Below are positions 6,979 through 14,798 of a stretch of DNA of 16,503 bases, one piece after another (the stretch's first letter is position 1; each line of letters opens with the position of its first letter). Under the pieces are notes generated by a model, which had not been told where the DNA came from, ran no database searches, and saw nothing but the letters and a program-made list of their open reading frames with translations. A program made the translations under genes and the position numbers. Source of the stretch: CAYGXH01 sp964354485 (GTDB lineage: Bacteria > Bacteroidota > Ignavibacteria > UBA10030 > SZUA-254); NCBI GenBank assembly GCA_964354485.1, contig CAYGZY010000218.1:1-16503 (forward strand), written 5' to 3'.

Positions 6979-7781
6979 TAGCGTACCTTCCAATTCCCTG
7001 GAATGAAAAGACGCCACCGAGTTATTAATGTTTCAGACGGAATTGAAGGGTCGAGTTTTGCATTGCCAGTTGTTAGTTTCGCTCGAAGTTCAGACAGCAA
7101 ATTTTTATCGATGTTCCTGTTTTGCTCGAGCAAGAATCCCAATCGTTTGTAAATTGCTCCATTGTTCATTCTCTTACAATAATTCAGGAGTAACTGTGCG
7201 TCGTAATCTTTAGACGAAATGTAGGAGTTAAGAATCTGCAAAAGCATTCGACTCCCGCCAGCGAGAGATGGGTCGTTCAACATATCGACTATTGTTTTTG
7301 TTGGGTCAGAGAAATTGATTTTGAAATTATCACGCCACACAGGCTTAGTTCCAAAAAAGCGTGATTGAGAGATGGTCTTCACGAGGAATTCGGAAAACCG
7401 AATCTTCAATCGGCGAGCAGCTACAACTCGTGTCGTAACTACCATGACTGTACGGAAAATTTGTTCTGTCAGCCCCCACTGTTCAGCAGCAGTCCATCCG
7501 CCAAGATAGCACGGTTCGAATAACCGTGATGCTACAATCATCGGATTTTCACTTACATCATCAGCGGTGCGGGCTTCTGGAGGCGTTGCCATATATAAAC
7601 CACGTCTGATTCGAATAAGCCAACCCTGCTCTGCCCAGCGTGCCAACATTTTTGCTGTTACTAATTTAGTTAAGCCAAGAATCTTTGCCGCTTCGTCAAC
7701 AGTAAAAATTGTTGTAGAGTTACGTAGAACTTCTACGAGCTTTGCACGTGTTTTTCGTTCAATTCCAGCGAATTTCTGCAT
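6978..7781 (-). CDS. AbiEi-like antitoxin / transcriptional regulator (system 2)
   Basis: A 267-residue AbiEi-family protein. The N-terminal winged helix (about 15-66) contains the helix TVDEAAKILGLTKLVTAKML and the wing LIRIRRGLYMAT (55-66). The C-terminal domain includes GGWTAAEQWGL and the late segment IYKRLGFLLEQ, typical of the family. Its stop codon shares one base with the toxin start (TAGTG), a coupling signal. It is intact although the toxin is interrupted, the expected state when a toxin decays before its repressor. An inverted repeat and promoter lie upstream, so autoregulation is plausible. It is not closely similar to the antitoxin at 404. Confidence 0.85.
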   Translation of the reverse strand: MQKFAGIERKTRAKLVEVLRNSTTIFTVDEAAKILGLTKLVTAKMLARWAEQGWLIRIRRGLYMATPPEARTADDVSENPMIVASRLFEPCYLGGWTAAEQWGLTEQIFRTVMVVTTRVVAARRLKIRFSEFLVKTISQSRFFGTKPVWRDNFKINFSDPTKTIVDMLNDPSLAGGSRMLLQILNSYISSKDYDAQLLLNYCKRMNNGAIYKRLGFLLEQNRNIDKNLLSELRAKLTTGNAKLDPSIPSETLITRWRLFIPGNWKVR

Positions 7782-7827
7782 AGTATATTTAGTGTAAAGA
7801 AATTCCCGTTGAGTGTGAATTTCGTTG

Positions 7828-7862
7828 TATTGAATATACTGATAAATCTTATATTTTCAATA
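7828..7862 (-). promoter_or_regulatory. Promoter and inverted repeat before AbiEi system 2
   Basis: On the - strand TTGAAA (7860-7855), a 16-base spacer and TATATT (7838-7833) form a plausible promoter. The arms TATTGAATATA (7828-7838) and TATATTTTCAATA (7850-7862) are inverted repeats, with two extra T in one arm, and cover both promoter boxes. This suits the negative autoregulation known for AbiEi proteins. Position and symmetry are seen; binding is inferred. Confidence 0.5.
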
Positions 7863-7968
7863 TCTCAGAAATGTTGTCCTACAAAGACCGCCCTAAACGA
7901 ACAACACCCATCTTGCCACCCACACGGGTAGCTCTTTTCGAAGCGATCTCACCCGGTCATTATCAATA

Positions 7969-8145
7969 TATGCCTTCTGTGTCGGTTCCCTGCCCGCCGT
8001 CATGATGAGCGAAGTCGAACCATCGGCGGGTGTCCCAACTGAACTGCCTCGTCTCCACCGTTATGGCCGCTGGGTGCCTGTTCAATTTGCAGACTTGCCC
8101 GCCGTCTCTTTGGCGGGTCACACTGCCTTTAGCTGGGTACAATAA
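7969..8145 (+). pseudogene. Detached 3' end of a SLOG gene (right duplicate copy)
   Basis: From TAT 7969 this frame reads YAFCVGSLPAVMMSEVEP... and ends SWVQ, matching the last 50 residues of the SLOG protein with five substitutions plus eight extra residues (DLPAVSLA). Those eight are encoded by an in-frame palindromic insertion (CCCGCC 8098-8103, GGCGGG 8112-8117). Several codon differences are synonymous, so this looks like the end of a diverged homologue and not a fresh copy. No start or N-terminal half is present. Similarity continues past the stop to about 8206. Confidence 0.85.
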
Positions 8146-8398
8146 TAAAGTATTATCTCCTTACATTGCAATAAATCTTTCCAAAAGTCTTGTCAGTTCA
8201 ACCATCCTTAAAACAAAATTATTTGTCATATTCCGTCCAATTCGTTCAATTAGCATTAGTGAGCTTATGAGCTTCCCCGGTATTTTAGAATCCGCTGACA
8301 GTATACAGTTGTAACTCCTGTTTGGGTGTCGTTGCGCATAACGTGTACCGTAAGAATGCAATCCGCCTCAGGCGGATTGAACTTCAGCGGCAGTTGAG

Positions 8399-8427
8399 TT
8401 GCTTTTAAGTAATACATTTGTTATAAT
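8399..8427 (+). promoter_or_regulatory. Sigma-70-type promoter of the MazE-like/Doc operon
   Basis: TTGCTT (8399-8404), a 17-base spacer and TATAAT (8422-8427) lie 26 bases before the ATG at 8454. AAAGGA at 8441-8446 serves as ribosome site. It is a near-consensus match of housekeeping type. Confidence 0.7.
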
Positions 8428-8453
8428 ATACTAGCATTCTAAAGGAAAAACCA

Positions 8454-8678
8454 ATGTTGAAAACAGCCGTACGTCGTGTAGGAAATAGTCTCGGTATCAC
8501 ATTGCCTAAAACCATTGTTGAAAACTACCATCTCAGTGAAGGCGATGAACTGCACTTGGTAGAAACGGGTGAAGGTGTAGTGTTGACACCGTTTAATCCA
8601 AAGTTCGTAGAATGGGTAAAAGCGTATGAACGTACCAATAAGAGATTTCGCAATACGCTCAACGCACTTTCAAAATAA
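8454..8678 (+). CDS. AbrB/MazE-like antitoxin of a Doc toxin
   Basis: A 74-residue protein with the swapped-hairpin AbrB/MazE DNA-binding fold: AVRRVGNSLGITLPKTIVE (5-23) followed by LSEGDELHLVETGEGVVLTPF (27-47). The basic, aromatic tail (51-74, VEWVKAYERTNKRFRNTL) is probably the toxin-binding segment. The stop codon overlaps the toxin start (TAATG), so the pair is one operon. It should repress its own promoter at 8399-8427. Doc is classically paired with Phd; AbrB-type partners also occur. Confidence 0.85.
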   Translation: MLKTAVRRVGNSLGITLPKTIVENYHLSEGDELHLVETGEGVVLTPFNPKFVEWVKAYERTNKRFRNTLNALSK

Positions 8679-9076
8679 TGGCCATTCATTTTATACCGAA
8701 CGATGTTGTTTTGATCATTCACGCCGATTTGCTCCAACGCTATGGTGGCACACCCGGGCTTCGGGATTCTAAATTGTTAGATTCTGCACTTGCTCAGCCG
8801 AAGATGACCTTCGGCGGAAAATATACGCAAAAGACATTGTTCAACAAAGCTGCAGCCTACGGTTTCCACGTTTGTAAGAATCATCCATTCATCGATGGCA
8901 ACAAGCGAGTTGCATTTGTATTGATGGACATTTTTCTTCAGAAGAATGGTTGGGAAATAGCATCCCCAGAGGAAGAAACATATAGAATGATGATGGATCT
9001 CGCTTCTGGAAAATTGTCAAAGGTCCAACTCTCATCTTGGCTCAAAGCGCACTCCTCGAAGTTACCCCACCGTTAA
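8678..9076 (+). CDS. doc: Doc-family Fic toxin
   Basis: A 132-residue Doc/Fic protein. The active-site motif HPFIDGNKR (69-77) matches the Fic core HxFx(D/N)xNKR. The N-terminus (LLQRYGGTPGLRDSKLLDSALAQP) and the strand FGGKYTQKTLFNKAA are typical of Doc. Doc of phage P1 phosphorylates elongation factor Tu and blocks translation; many Fic relatives AMP-ylate targets instead. The motif here has Gly where P1 Doc has Ala, as in many chromosomal relatives. The length is normal, with no sign of damage. It is translationally coupled to the antitoxin. Confidence 0.92.
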   Translation: MAIHFIPNDVVLIIHADLLQRYGGTPGLRDSKLLDSALAQPKMTFGGKYTQKTLFNKAAAYGFHVCKNHPFIDGNKRVAFVLMDIFLQKNGWEIASPEEETYRMMMDLASGKLSKVQLSSWLKAHSSKLPHR

Positions 9077-9219
9077 ACTGCCGTTGCGCCTAACTTGATA
9101 ATATAAATGCATGGGCTCAGCACCCACGTTGTTTCTGATCGTTAAAATGGGGGCAGGTTATAAAAAACAGAGGGCTTTTAAAATTTGAATAATATGAGAG
9201 ATTAACGCTAAAATACAGT

Positions 9220-9585
9220 ATGAACAATTCCAACACACAAAATCAACGTATCGCAAAAATGACCTTTGCTTCAGTTTATCCAATGTATCTCACGAAAGTG
9301 GAGAGAAAAGACAGAACAAAAGGAGAATTGCATCAGGTCGTAGAGTGGTTAACAGGCTTCACTAACAAGAAGCTGCAGGAACTAATAAAAGAAAATGTAA
9401 CTTTTGAAACCTTCTTCCAACGAGCTTCGCTAAACCCCAATGCGTACCTCATCACCGGAGTAATCTGTGGGTATCGTGTAGAGGAAATCGAGAATCCGTT
9501 GACACAACAGGTTCGGTATTTGGATAAGTTGGTGGATGAGTTGGCGAAGGGCAGGAAGATGGAGAAGATTTTGCGCGGCTCGTAG
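9220..9585 (+). CDS. DUF2200 family protein
   Basis: A 121-residue soluble protein of the DUF2200 family. The recognisable parts are RIAKMTFASVYPMYL (9-23), VEWLTGF (42-48), FETFF (62-66), ITGVICGYRVEEIE (78-91) and the tail RYLDKLVDELAKGRKMEKIL. The family has no established function; it is common in Bacteroidetes and clostridia. The full length fits the family, and ATG 9220 leaves the usual short leader before the first conserved strand. The ribosome site is not obvious. Short GGGGCAGGT-type inverted repeats flank the gene (9150-9158 and 9598-9606), and the surrounding island is toxin-antitoxin rich. Confidence 0.85.
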   Translation: MNNSNTQNQRIAKMTFASVYPMYLTKVERKDRTKGELHQVVEWLTGFTNKKLQELIKENVTFETFFQRASLNPNAYLITGVICGYRVEEIENPLTQQVRYLDKLVDELAKGRKMEKILRGS

Positions 9586-9760
9586 GTTGTTGGGGTTGAC
9601 CTGCCCCTAGTTTATGTACGATTGTGAATTATAGAAAAATCAAAGCTTGGTCTTGCCCCTATCTTGGTTCCAAATCGAATAAGAATAATTATACACGAAA
9701 GATAGGTCGAGAAAGAAATATTTTCACGCTGCAGGTTCATATCGGGGTGTGAAAAAAAAT

Positions 9761-9930
9761 AGGCCGATCCTTTTCGGAATCGACCTCCGGAGTAGCGGGG
9801 GCCGGGTCTTGTAATGACATGCCTTTTCAGAATCAACCAAATCAAATAAAAATCGATATTATTAAAAATCTAACCTTCTCAGTCGCTGAATCAGAGGATG
9901 ATATACTCTGTGAGATGGAGCTGTGATAAT
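9761..9930 (+). repeat. Repeated element, copy A
   Basis: An imperfect hairpin (9761-9785) is followed by GCGGGGGCCGGGTCTTGTAATGAC (9795-9818), an AT-rich middle, and a tail GAGGATGATATACTCTGTGAG...GGAGCTG (9893-9923). The same order and words recur at 16057-16240. Between the tail blocks the copies differ at only two positions, and TCTTGTAATGAC is identical. The two copies lie in direct orientation on either side of the exporter operon. Confidence 0.8.
9819..9926 (+). CDS. Possible 35-residue peptide in repeated element A
   Basis: ATG 9819 opens a frame reading MPFQNQPNQIKIDIIKN...ESEDDILCEMEL and stopping at TGA 9924-9926. The element B frame ends P-K-Q-T-K-N-D-V-I-K-N...ELEDDILCELELK in the same register. 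Over the last 29 codons about 19 residues agree, and four codon differences are synonymous. The conserved block upstream (AGAGSCND) is also open in both copies but has no good start here. The evidence is only this pairwise conservation; there is no ribosome site for 9819. Confidence 0.3.
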   Translation: MPFQNQPNQIKIDIIKNLTFSVAESEDDILCEMEL

Positions 9931-10332
9931 TATTATAAAATAACCGTTCTGGCAGCGGTTTACCCGCTGAAGCGAAGCGTATGCGGAACTGCCCGCCGTA
10001 GTGAGATGTACGCGGGTTTATCAGATGGAGCTCTTTCTTTGGAGTGAAGGCTGAAGTCCCGCTACGCGGTACGTAGGCGGAGGGCCCGAGATGTGCATGA
10101 TAGAAAGATTACTATGCTATCTGGGGATCTCTATTTCTACCCGATACTAGAAGATTTCCGGTGACCTTACTCTGAAGAACCTCAGAATCTCGTAATATTG
10201 TTATGATCGATTCTACTGTATGGCGGTTCTTTCCCTATCTTTTAACCTTAATCTGACCCAGTTATACTAATTTATTTTGGATCGCATTTTGGAGATCAGG
10301 TCAGTCGTATGTAAAGTACTATTTTTAATGAA

Positions 10333-10375
10333 TTCAGTATTGACTGAATGTTTGAAACTTTGTATATTGATATAC
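10333..10375 (+). promoter_or_regulatory. Promoter with two inverted repeats before the exporter operon
   Basis: TTGACT (10340-10345), a 17-base spacer and TATATT (10363-10368) form a strong sigma-70-type promoter 37 bases before the first ATG. TTCAGT-ATTG-ACTGAA (10333-10348) spans the -35 box and GTATAT-TG-ATATAC (10362-10375) spans the -10 box. Either could be an operator for the GbsR/MarR-like regulator encoded first in the operon, suggesting autoregulation. Confidence 0.6.
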
Positions 10376-10405
10376 GTAAGAATAGCTAAGGTAAGGAGCA
10401 TATAT

Positions 10406-10894
10406 ATGACAGGAACATTAGATACGTCGCGGCGCCACTTTGCAGAAGATATGGGAATTGCACTGGGACGTGCCGGCTATCCGCGCATGGCCGGACGCAT
10501 CATCGGTATTCTCATGATTACCAGTGATAATGAAGTCTCCACCGATGAACTTGCACGCTTGCTGGGTGCAAGCCGGGGATCACTCAGTACGATGACGCGT
10601 ATGCTTGTTGATCAGCGGATTATTGAGCGTGTTGGGAAGCCCGGGGAAAGGCGCGATTATTTCCGGATTTGCGCGGGCGCCTGGACGGAATTCCTGAGAA
10701 CACGACTCCAGGATGTCACCAGTTTTCATCACATGGTTGAGAACGGTCTGGATATAGTTTCAAATAAGGATAATGCACCTTATTCCCGCCTGCAGCAATT
10801 GCATGAGTTTTATGAGTTCTTTCAGAAAGAATTCGAAGCGATGTTGGAACGCTGGAAACACCGAAAACAAAGAGTGTCTAAATATAAAGGATAA
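10406..10894 (+). CDS. GbsR/MarR-family transcriptional regulator
   Basis: A 162-residue winged-helix regulator. An N-terminal helix (8-27, FAEDMGIALGRAGYPRMAGR) leads into the helix-turn-helix STDELARLLGASRGSLSTMTRML (45-67) and a basic wing (74-88, ERVGKPGERRDYFRI). A helical C-terminal half (90-155) probably dimerises. This is the GbsR-like branch often placed first in ABC exporter operons. ATG 10406 is chosen because AAGGAG (10393-10398) precedes it and the promoter lies inside the longer upstream frame. The next gene starts 6 bases later, so it probably controls the whole operon. The ligand is unknown. Confidence 0.85.
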   Translation: MTGTLDTSRRHFAEDMGIALGRAGYPRMAGRIIGILMITSDNEVSTDELARLLGASRGSLSTMTRMLVDQRIIERVGKPGERRDYFRICAGAWTEFLRTRLQDVTSFHHMVENGLDIVSNKDNAPYSRLQQLHEFYEFFQKEFEAMLERWKHRKQRVSKYKG

Positions 10895-10900
10895 TACTAC

Positions 10901-11644
10901 GTGAAATTATTTTTCTTTGTATTTCTGTTTATCTGTCAGGTACTGAGCGCCCAGGATGCCGTTGATATTGTTCGTCAATCAGAAAATCTTTTGAAGGGAG
11001 TCAGTTCCAGAGGAAAATTCCGGATGATAGTGGAAACACCCGATTTTACACGCACCATGGAAATGGATGCATGGTGGATCGGAAATGACAAAGCTCTTAT
11101 TGCTATAACCTTACCGAAAAGGGAGGCGGGCAACAAGACATTGAAGGTGAACAAAGAACTGTGGATGTACTTGCGAAACACGGAGACAACAATTAAGGTG
11201 CCTCCGTCAATGATGCTGCAATCCTGGAACGGCTCGGATTTTTCCAACGACGATCTCGTCCGTGAATCAAGTTTGCCCGACGATTATACGATGAAAATTC
11301 TGAAGGAAGAGGAGATCGACGGGGCGCTCTGCTGGAAAATCGGAATGCTTCCCAAACCATCGGCTCCTGTCGTGTGGGGAAAACTCATTCATTGGATCCG
11401 AAAGAAAGATTTCCTCCCATTGAGGACGGAGTACTATGACGAAAAAGGAACACTTATGCGGACGATGCGGTATACCGGCATCCGCCAATTCGGCAACAGG
11501 TCTATCCCCTCTAAATGGGAGATGACGAATAATGTAAAGCCAGGACACAAGACTTCCTTCGAATATCTCGAAGCGCAGTTCGATATTACAATAAGTGATA
11601 AGGTTTTTTCTTTACGTGAACTTGAAAAAAGGCAAATACGATGA
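10901..11644 (+). CDS. LolA-like outer-membrane lipoprotein-sorting protein
   Basis: A 247-residue secreted protein starting at GTG 10901 (AAAGGA about 10 bases upstream). The signal peptide is MKLFFFVFLFICQVLSAQ, with cleavage probably after SAQ. The mature part (DAVDIVRQSENLLKG..., FRMIVETPDFTRTMEMDAWWIGND, ELWMYLRNTETTIKVPPSMMLQSW) matches the COG2834 LolA/LolB-like half-barrel group that carries lipids or lipoproteins through the periplasm. It overlaps the permease downstream by four bases (ATGA). In this operon it probably hands hydrophobic cargo from the ABC permeases to the outer membrane. It is not the general LolA, which normally stands outside such operons. Confidence 0.85.
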   Translation: MKLFFFVFLFICQVLSAQDAVDIVRQSENLLKGVSSRGKFRMIVETPDFTRTMEMDAWWIGNDKALIAITLPKREAGNKTLKVNKELWMYLRNTETTIKVPPSMMLQSWNGSDFSNDDLVRESSLPDDYTMKILKEEEIDGALCWKIGMLPKPSAPVVWGKLIHWIRKKDFLPLRTEYYDEKGTLMRTMRYTGIRQFGNRSIPSKWEMTNNVKPGHKTSFEYLEAQFDITISDKVFSLRELEKRQIR

Positions 11645-12879
11645 GCATGCTGTTTAAACTCGGTTGGCGAAACATCTGGCGCAACAAGCGCCGGTCCATA
11701 CTAACCATAGCAGCCATTGCATTTGGGACTTTTCTTACTGTCGCGTTTGAAGGATTGACTATAGGAACGTGGGAGTATAGTGTCGCAAGCTCAGTAGAGA
11801 TGTTTTCGGGGTACCTCCAGATCCAAAAAAAAGGATTTCAGGAAAATCCTTCTCTAAACAAGAATTTCCGTTATCCGGGTCAAATCGAGGAATGCATCGC
11901 AAATATTCCTGGTGTTACGGGATATGCGCCACGCATTCAAACGGATGGACTTATCAGTTTTCATGAGATCTCTGCGGGTACTGCCATAATCGGTATCGAT
12001 CCCCAGGCGGAAAGAAAAATCTCCCGTTTTCATGAGCGTGTCAGAAATGGCCGCATGATCCAACAGGATGGAATAGATGAAGTGGTCGTTGGCGCAACTC
12101 TACTTAAAAATCTTAAAGCGAAAATCAACGATACTCTGGTACTCCTCGCGCAAGGATATGATGGGGTCTTGGGAAATCAAAAGTTCCGCGTGGTTGGATC
12201 TATGAAATTCGGATCGTCGGAAATTGATGCAACTATGATACTTCTTCATTACCGCGCCGCGCAGGAGCTGCTCGCCATGGGCGGATTTGTCAATGTGGTC
12301 GCGATTGGCACGCCGGGTCTCCAGTCTGTTGCGACTGTCCAAACTGAAATTCAAATCTCCATTCAGAAGCATGGGCTGGACAAACTTACCGTGCTTCCGT
12401 GGAGCGACGTAATGCCGGAATTGAAACAGGGAATGGATCTTGACAAGATAAATCATTCAATCTTTATGGCGATTCTTGTCGTTATCGTAGCATTCGGAGT
12501 GATGAATACGATATTAATGTCCGTCACAGAACGGTTTCGCGAGTTTGGAGTCACACTGGCACTTGGAATGCGGTCAAGCGGTCTTGCAAAACTGGTTTTT
12601 CTGGAAACTATTTGCATGGCAATTGTCGGTATCATCATGGGAGGAATTGCTGGATATTCCGTTAATCTGTACATCTATCATCATCCTATCATATTGGGTG
12701 GTAATTTAGCCCAAATGTACGAGGACTATGGATTTCTCCCTAAAATTATTCCAGCAATTCGGGTATCTATACCATTGATCTCATCAGCATCGATACTTGT
12801 ATTATGCTGTCTGGCAAGTCTGTACCCGCTGTACCGGGTATTGGTACTGGAACCATTGAAAGGAATACGACACACATGA
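11641..12879 (+). CDS. FtsX/MacB-type ABC transporter permease 1
   Basis: A 412-residue inner-membrane protein with MacB/LolCE topology. The N-terminal WRNIWRNKRRS (9-19) precedes TM1 (about 20-37). A large periplasmic domain (about 40-270) follows, then three C-terminal helices (about 274-297, 318-345, 375-398) with MNTILMSVTERFREFGVTLALGMR (a coupling region) between the first two. It ends LYRVLVLEPLKGIRHT, typical of the family. Its start overlaps the LolA-like stop (ATGA) and its stop overlaps permease 2 (ATGA). The two permeases probably form a heterodimer driven by the ATPase at 14121. Confidence 0.9.
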   Translation: MSMLFKLGWRNIWRNKRRSILTIAAIAFGTFLTVAFEGLTIGTWEYSVASSVEMFSGYLQIQKKGFQENPSLNKNFRYPGQIEECIANIPGVTGYAPRIQTDGLISFHEISAGTAIIGIDPQAERKISRFHERVRNGRMIQQDGIDEVVVGATLLKNLKAKINDTLVLLAQGYDGVLGNQKFRVVGSMKFGSSEIDATMILLHYRAAQELLAMGGFVNVVAIGTPGLQSVATVQTEIQISIQKHGLDKLTVLPWSDVMPELKQGMDLDKINHSIFMAILVVIVAFGVMNTILMSVTERFREFGVTLALGMRSSGLAKLVFLETICMAIVGIIMGGIAGYSVNLYIYHHPIILGGNLAQMYEDYGFLPKIIPAIRVSIPLISSASILVLCCLASLYPLYRVLVLEPLKGIRHT

Positions 12880-14093
12880 TACTTTTACAGATCGCATGGA
12901 GAAATCTCTGGCGCAACAAACGTCGTTCGATTATCATTCTTACATCAATAATTGTCGGTGTCGCGGCGATGGACTGGACAGACGGACTTGCCCGCGGTTA
13001 CGTCATCCAGATGCTGGAAAATCAACTTGGCGCCCACACGACGCACCTACAAATTCATGCTGCCGGATTTGTCGACAATAAGGTTGTCCAGAATTATATG
13101 GAACATTCCGATACAGTTGTTGCAGAGGTCAGCGCTTCCAGGCATGCAAAAAATTTCAGCCGCCGGATCGTTGCCTTTGGCCTTCTTAGCAGCGCAAGCA
13201 ATTCGTCGGGTGTATCACTGGTCGGAATCGAACCGGAACTGGAAAAGCTTATAACGACCATCCATAACAATATAGTCGAAGGCAGGTATTTAGGAAATGA
13301 TGAACACGAGATTGTCATAAGCCGGCAAATGGCAAATACACTGGATGTCGGTCTAGGCGATCGTGTGGTTGCTATGGCTTCCGCGCTTGATGGGACCGTC
13401 GGTTCGGAAATGTTTCGTGTTATTGGTATCTATCAATCGTCTAGCCTGTCGTTTGATAAAATGTATGTGTATGTGCCTCTTAGACTTGCACAGCAAATGC
13501 TACGTGTAGACAACAGTGTCGCTGAGATTGCCGTATTTGCAACCGATATTGATTCTGTCGAAGTAATGAAGAAAGAGCTTTCATCGAAACTGGGTTCCGC
13601 GTACGAGGTACACTCGTACCGCGATCTTCTGCCTTCTCTGGTTTCACAAATAGAAATGATGAACAGCATTATGTATCTTTTCTATTTACTGATTGGTGCT
13701 GCATTGGTATTTGGTATCATCAACACATTTCTCATGGCGGTGTACGAACGCATTCATGAATTCGGCGTTCTTAAGAGTATCGGAATGAAAAATATTTACG
13801 TACTTGTGATGATTGAATTGGAAGCATTGCTTCTTGGATTAGTCGGCTGCGCAATCGGTACTGCACTAGGCGCAGGGATTGTTCTCTTTGTGGGGGACAT
13901 AGGATTGAATCTCGCTATATTCTCAAAAGGACTCGCGGCATTTGGTTCAGGTGCTATTCTGTATCCTGTGATCGATTGGTGCTCCATCGCTCTTGGTGCT
14001 GTGATCATTGTATTGATTTGTTTGCTTGCTGCTTTGTATCCGGCACGGCGTGCGATGAAACTGGAACCGCTGCAGGCTATTATGTATGTGTAA
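12876..14093 (+). CDS. FtsX/MacB-type ABC transporter permease 2
   Basis: A 405-residue paralogue of the preceding permease. It opens MILLQIAWRNLWRNKRRSIII, has a single TM1, a periplasmic domain (about 45-265), then three helices with AVYERIHEFGVLKSIGMK in the coupling loop and the ending YPARRAMKLEPLQAIMYV. The start at 12876 overlaps the upstream stop by four bases; the frame is open further upstream but those codons lie inside permease 1. The two-permease LolC/LolE-like arrangement, not one fused MacB, suggests extraction of a membrane-embedded substrate. Confidence 0.9.
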   Translation: MILLQIAWRNLWRNKRRSIIILTSIIVGVAAMDWTDGLARGYVIQMLENQLGAHTTHLQIHAAGFVDNKVVQNYMEHSDTVVAEVSASRHAKNFSRRIVAFGLLSSASNSSGVSLVGIEPELEKLITTIHNNIVEGRYLGNDEHEIVISRQMANTLDVGLGDRVVAMASALDGTVGSEMFRVIGIYQSSSLSFDKMYVYVPLRLAQQMLRVDNSVAEIAVFATDIDSVEVMKKELSSKLGSAYEVHSYRDLLPSLVSQIEMMNSIMYLFYLLIGAALVFGIINTFLMAVYERIHEFGVLKSIGMKNIYVLVMIELEALLLGLVGCAIGTALGAGIVLFVGDIGLNLAIFSKGLAAFGSGAILYPVIDWCSIALGAVIIVLICLLAALYPARRAMKLEPLQAIMYV

Positions 14094-14120
14094 GGAAATT
14101 CGAAAGGACAATGAACTGTC

Positions 14121-14798
14121 ATGATACGTATAGAGCAACTTGAAAAGGTCTATGAAGACAACGGCGTACCGGTGCACGCGCTTCACCATATCGATCTGAA
14201 CATAGACAGAGGTGAGTTCCTTGCCATTGCGGGTCCATCCGGGTCGGGAAAAACGACTCTGTTGAATCTCATTGGCTCACTGGATATGCCAACATCAGGA
14301 AAGATTATGTTTGAAGAGAAAACACTCCAGGGTTTGGATAAAAACAGTCTCTCGTCTATTCGCTTGAATAAAATCGGTTTCATCTTTCAGGCGTATAATC
14401 TCATTCCAGTGCTCACAGCGCGAGAAAATGTAGAATTCAAACTGATGCTGCTCGGCGTTCCTGAACATGATCGGAAGGCACGTGCGCTTAAAATACTTAA
14501 TGAACTGGGAATCGGCGATTTAACAGATAAACTACCGAACAAAATGAGCGGTGGTCAGCAGCAGCGTGTCGCAATTGCGCGGGCAATTGTAAACAACCCT
14601 CCACTTGTTCTTGCCGATGAACCGACAGCAAATCTTGACTCAGTCACTGCACATGCCCTGCTCGATTTGATGTTGAAAATGAATCAAGAAAAAAATATTA
14701 CGTTTATTTTTTCTTCACACGACAAGCAGGTTCTGGAACATGCAAGGCGTGTCGTGATACTGAAAGATGGTATGATCACCCAGGACAATAAGAAATAA
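14121..14798 (+). CDS. LolD/MacB-type ABC transporter ATPase
   Basis: A 225-residue ATP-binding subunit with all motifs: Walker A GPSGSGKT (38-45), Q-loop Gln90 in FIFQAYNLIP, signature MSGGQQQR (142-149), Walker B LVLADEP (162-168), D-loop ANLD and switch histidine 200 (SSHD). The Gln-rich signature and AYNLIPVLTARENVE are typical of the LolD/MacB/FtsE clade, which acts on membrane or periplasmic cargo by mechanotransmission. It lies 27 bases after permease 2, with AAAGGA (14103-14108) ahead, and shares one base with the next gene (TAATG). Confidence 0.95.
   Translation: MIRIEQLEKVYEDNGVPVHALHHIDLNIDRGEFLAIAGPSGSGKTTLLNLIGSLDMPTSGKIMFEEKTLQGLDKNSLSSIRLNKIGFIFQAYNLIPVLTARENVEFKLMLLGVPEHDRKARALKILNELGIGDLTDKLPNKMSGGQQQRVAIARAIVNNPPLVLADEPTANLDSVTAHALLDLMLKMNQEKNITFIFSSHDKQVLEHARRVVILKDGMITQDNKK

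Larger units (their letters stand above)
7782..8453. other. Intergenic stretch with SLOG remnant
   Basis: Between the system 2 promoter and the MazE-like gene the only recognisable content is the SLOG 3' remnant (7967-8206), a hairpin CAATCCGCC-TCA-GGCGGATTG (8359-8379) and the promoter at 8399. Bases 7863-7966 and 8207-8358 show nothing I can assign. Confidence 0.6.
9586..10405. other. Long intergenic region before the exporter operon
   Basis: The stretch contains GCCCCTA-type repeats (9602-9608, 9654-9660), repeated element copy A (9761-9930), a GC-rich palindromic stretch (9955-10095, for example ACCCGC 9962-9967 against GCGGGT 10012-10017, and CCCGCTACGCGG near 10058), then AT-rich DNA carrying the operon promoter. 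Apart from the tiny frame at 9819 I see no coding sequence. Confidence 0.6.

Noticed and set aside
1191..7017. The two AbiEii toxins as a recent duplication
   Set aside because: They share only family motifs (KGGT, SEDxDF, AEKxRA); the rest of the sequence and the lengths differ greatly.
9077..9160. attC-like GCCTAAC ... GTTAAAA after the Doc gene
   Set aside because: The second box does not fit GTTRRRY and the intervening arms do not pair convincingly.
9795..9830. Intact tRNA gene on the - strand
   Set aside because: Only the acceptor-end-like GCGGGGGCCGG and a T-loop-like word are present; no anticodon or D arms can be folded.
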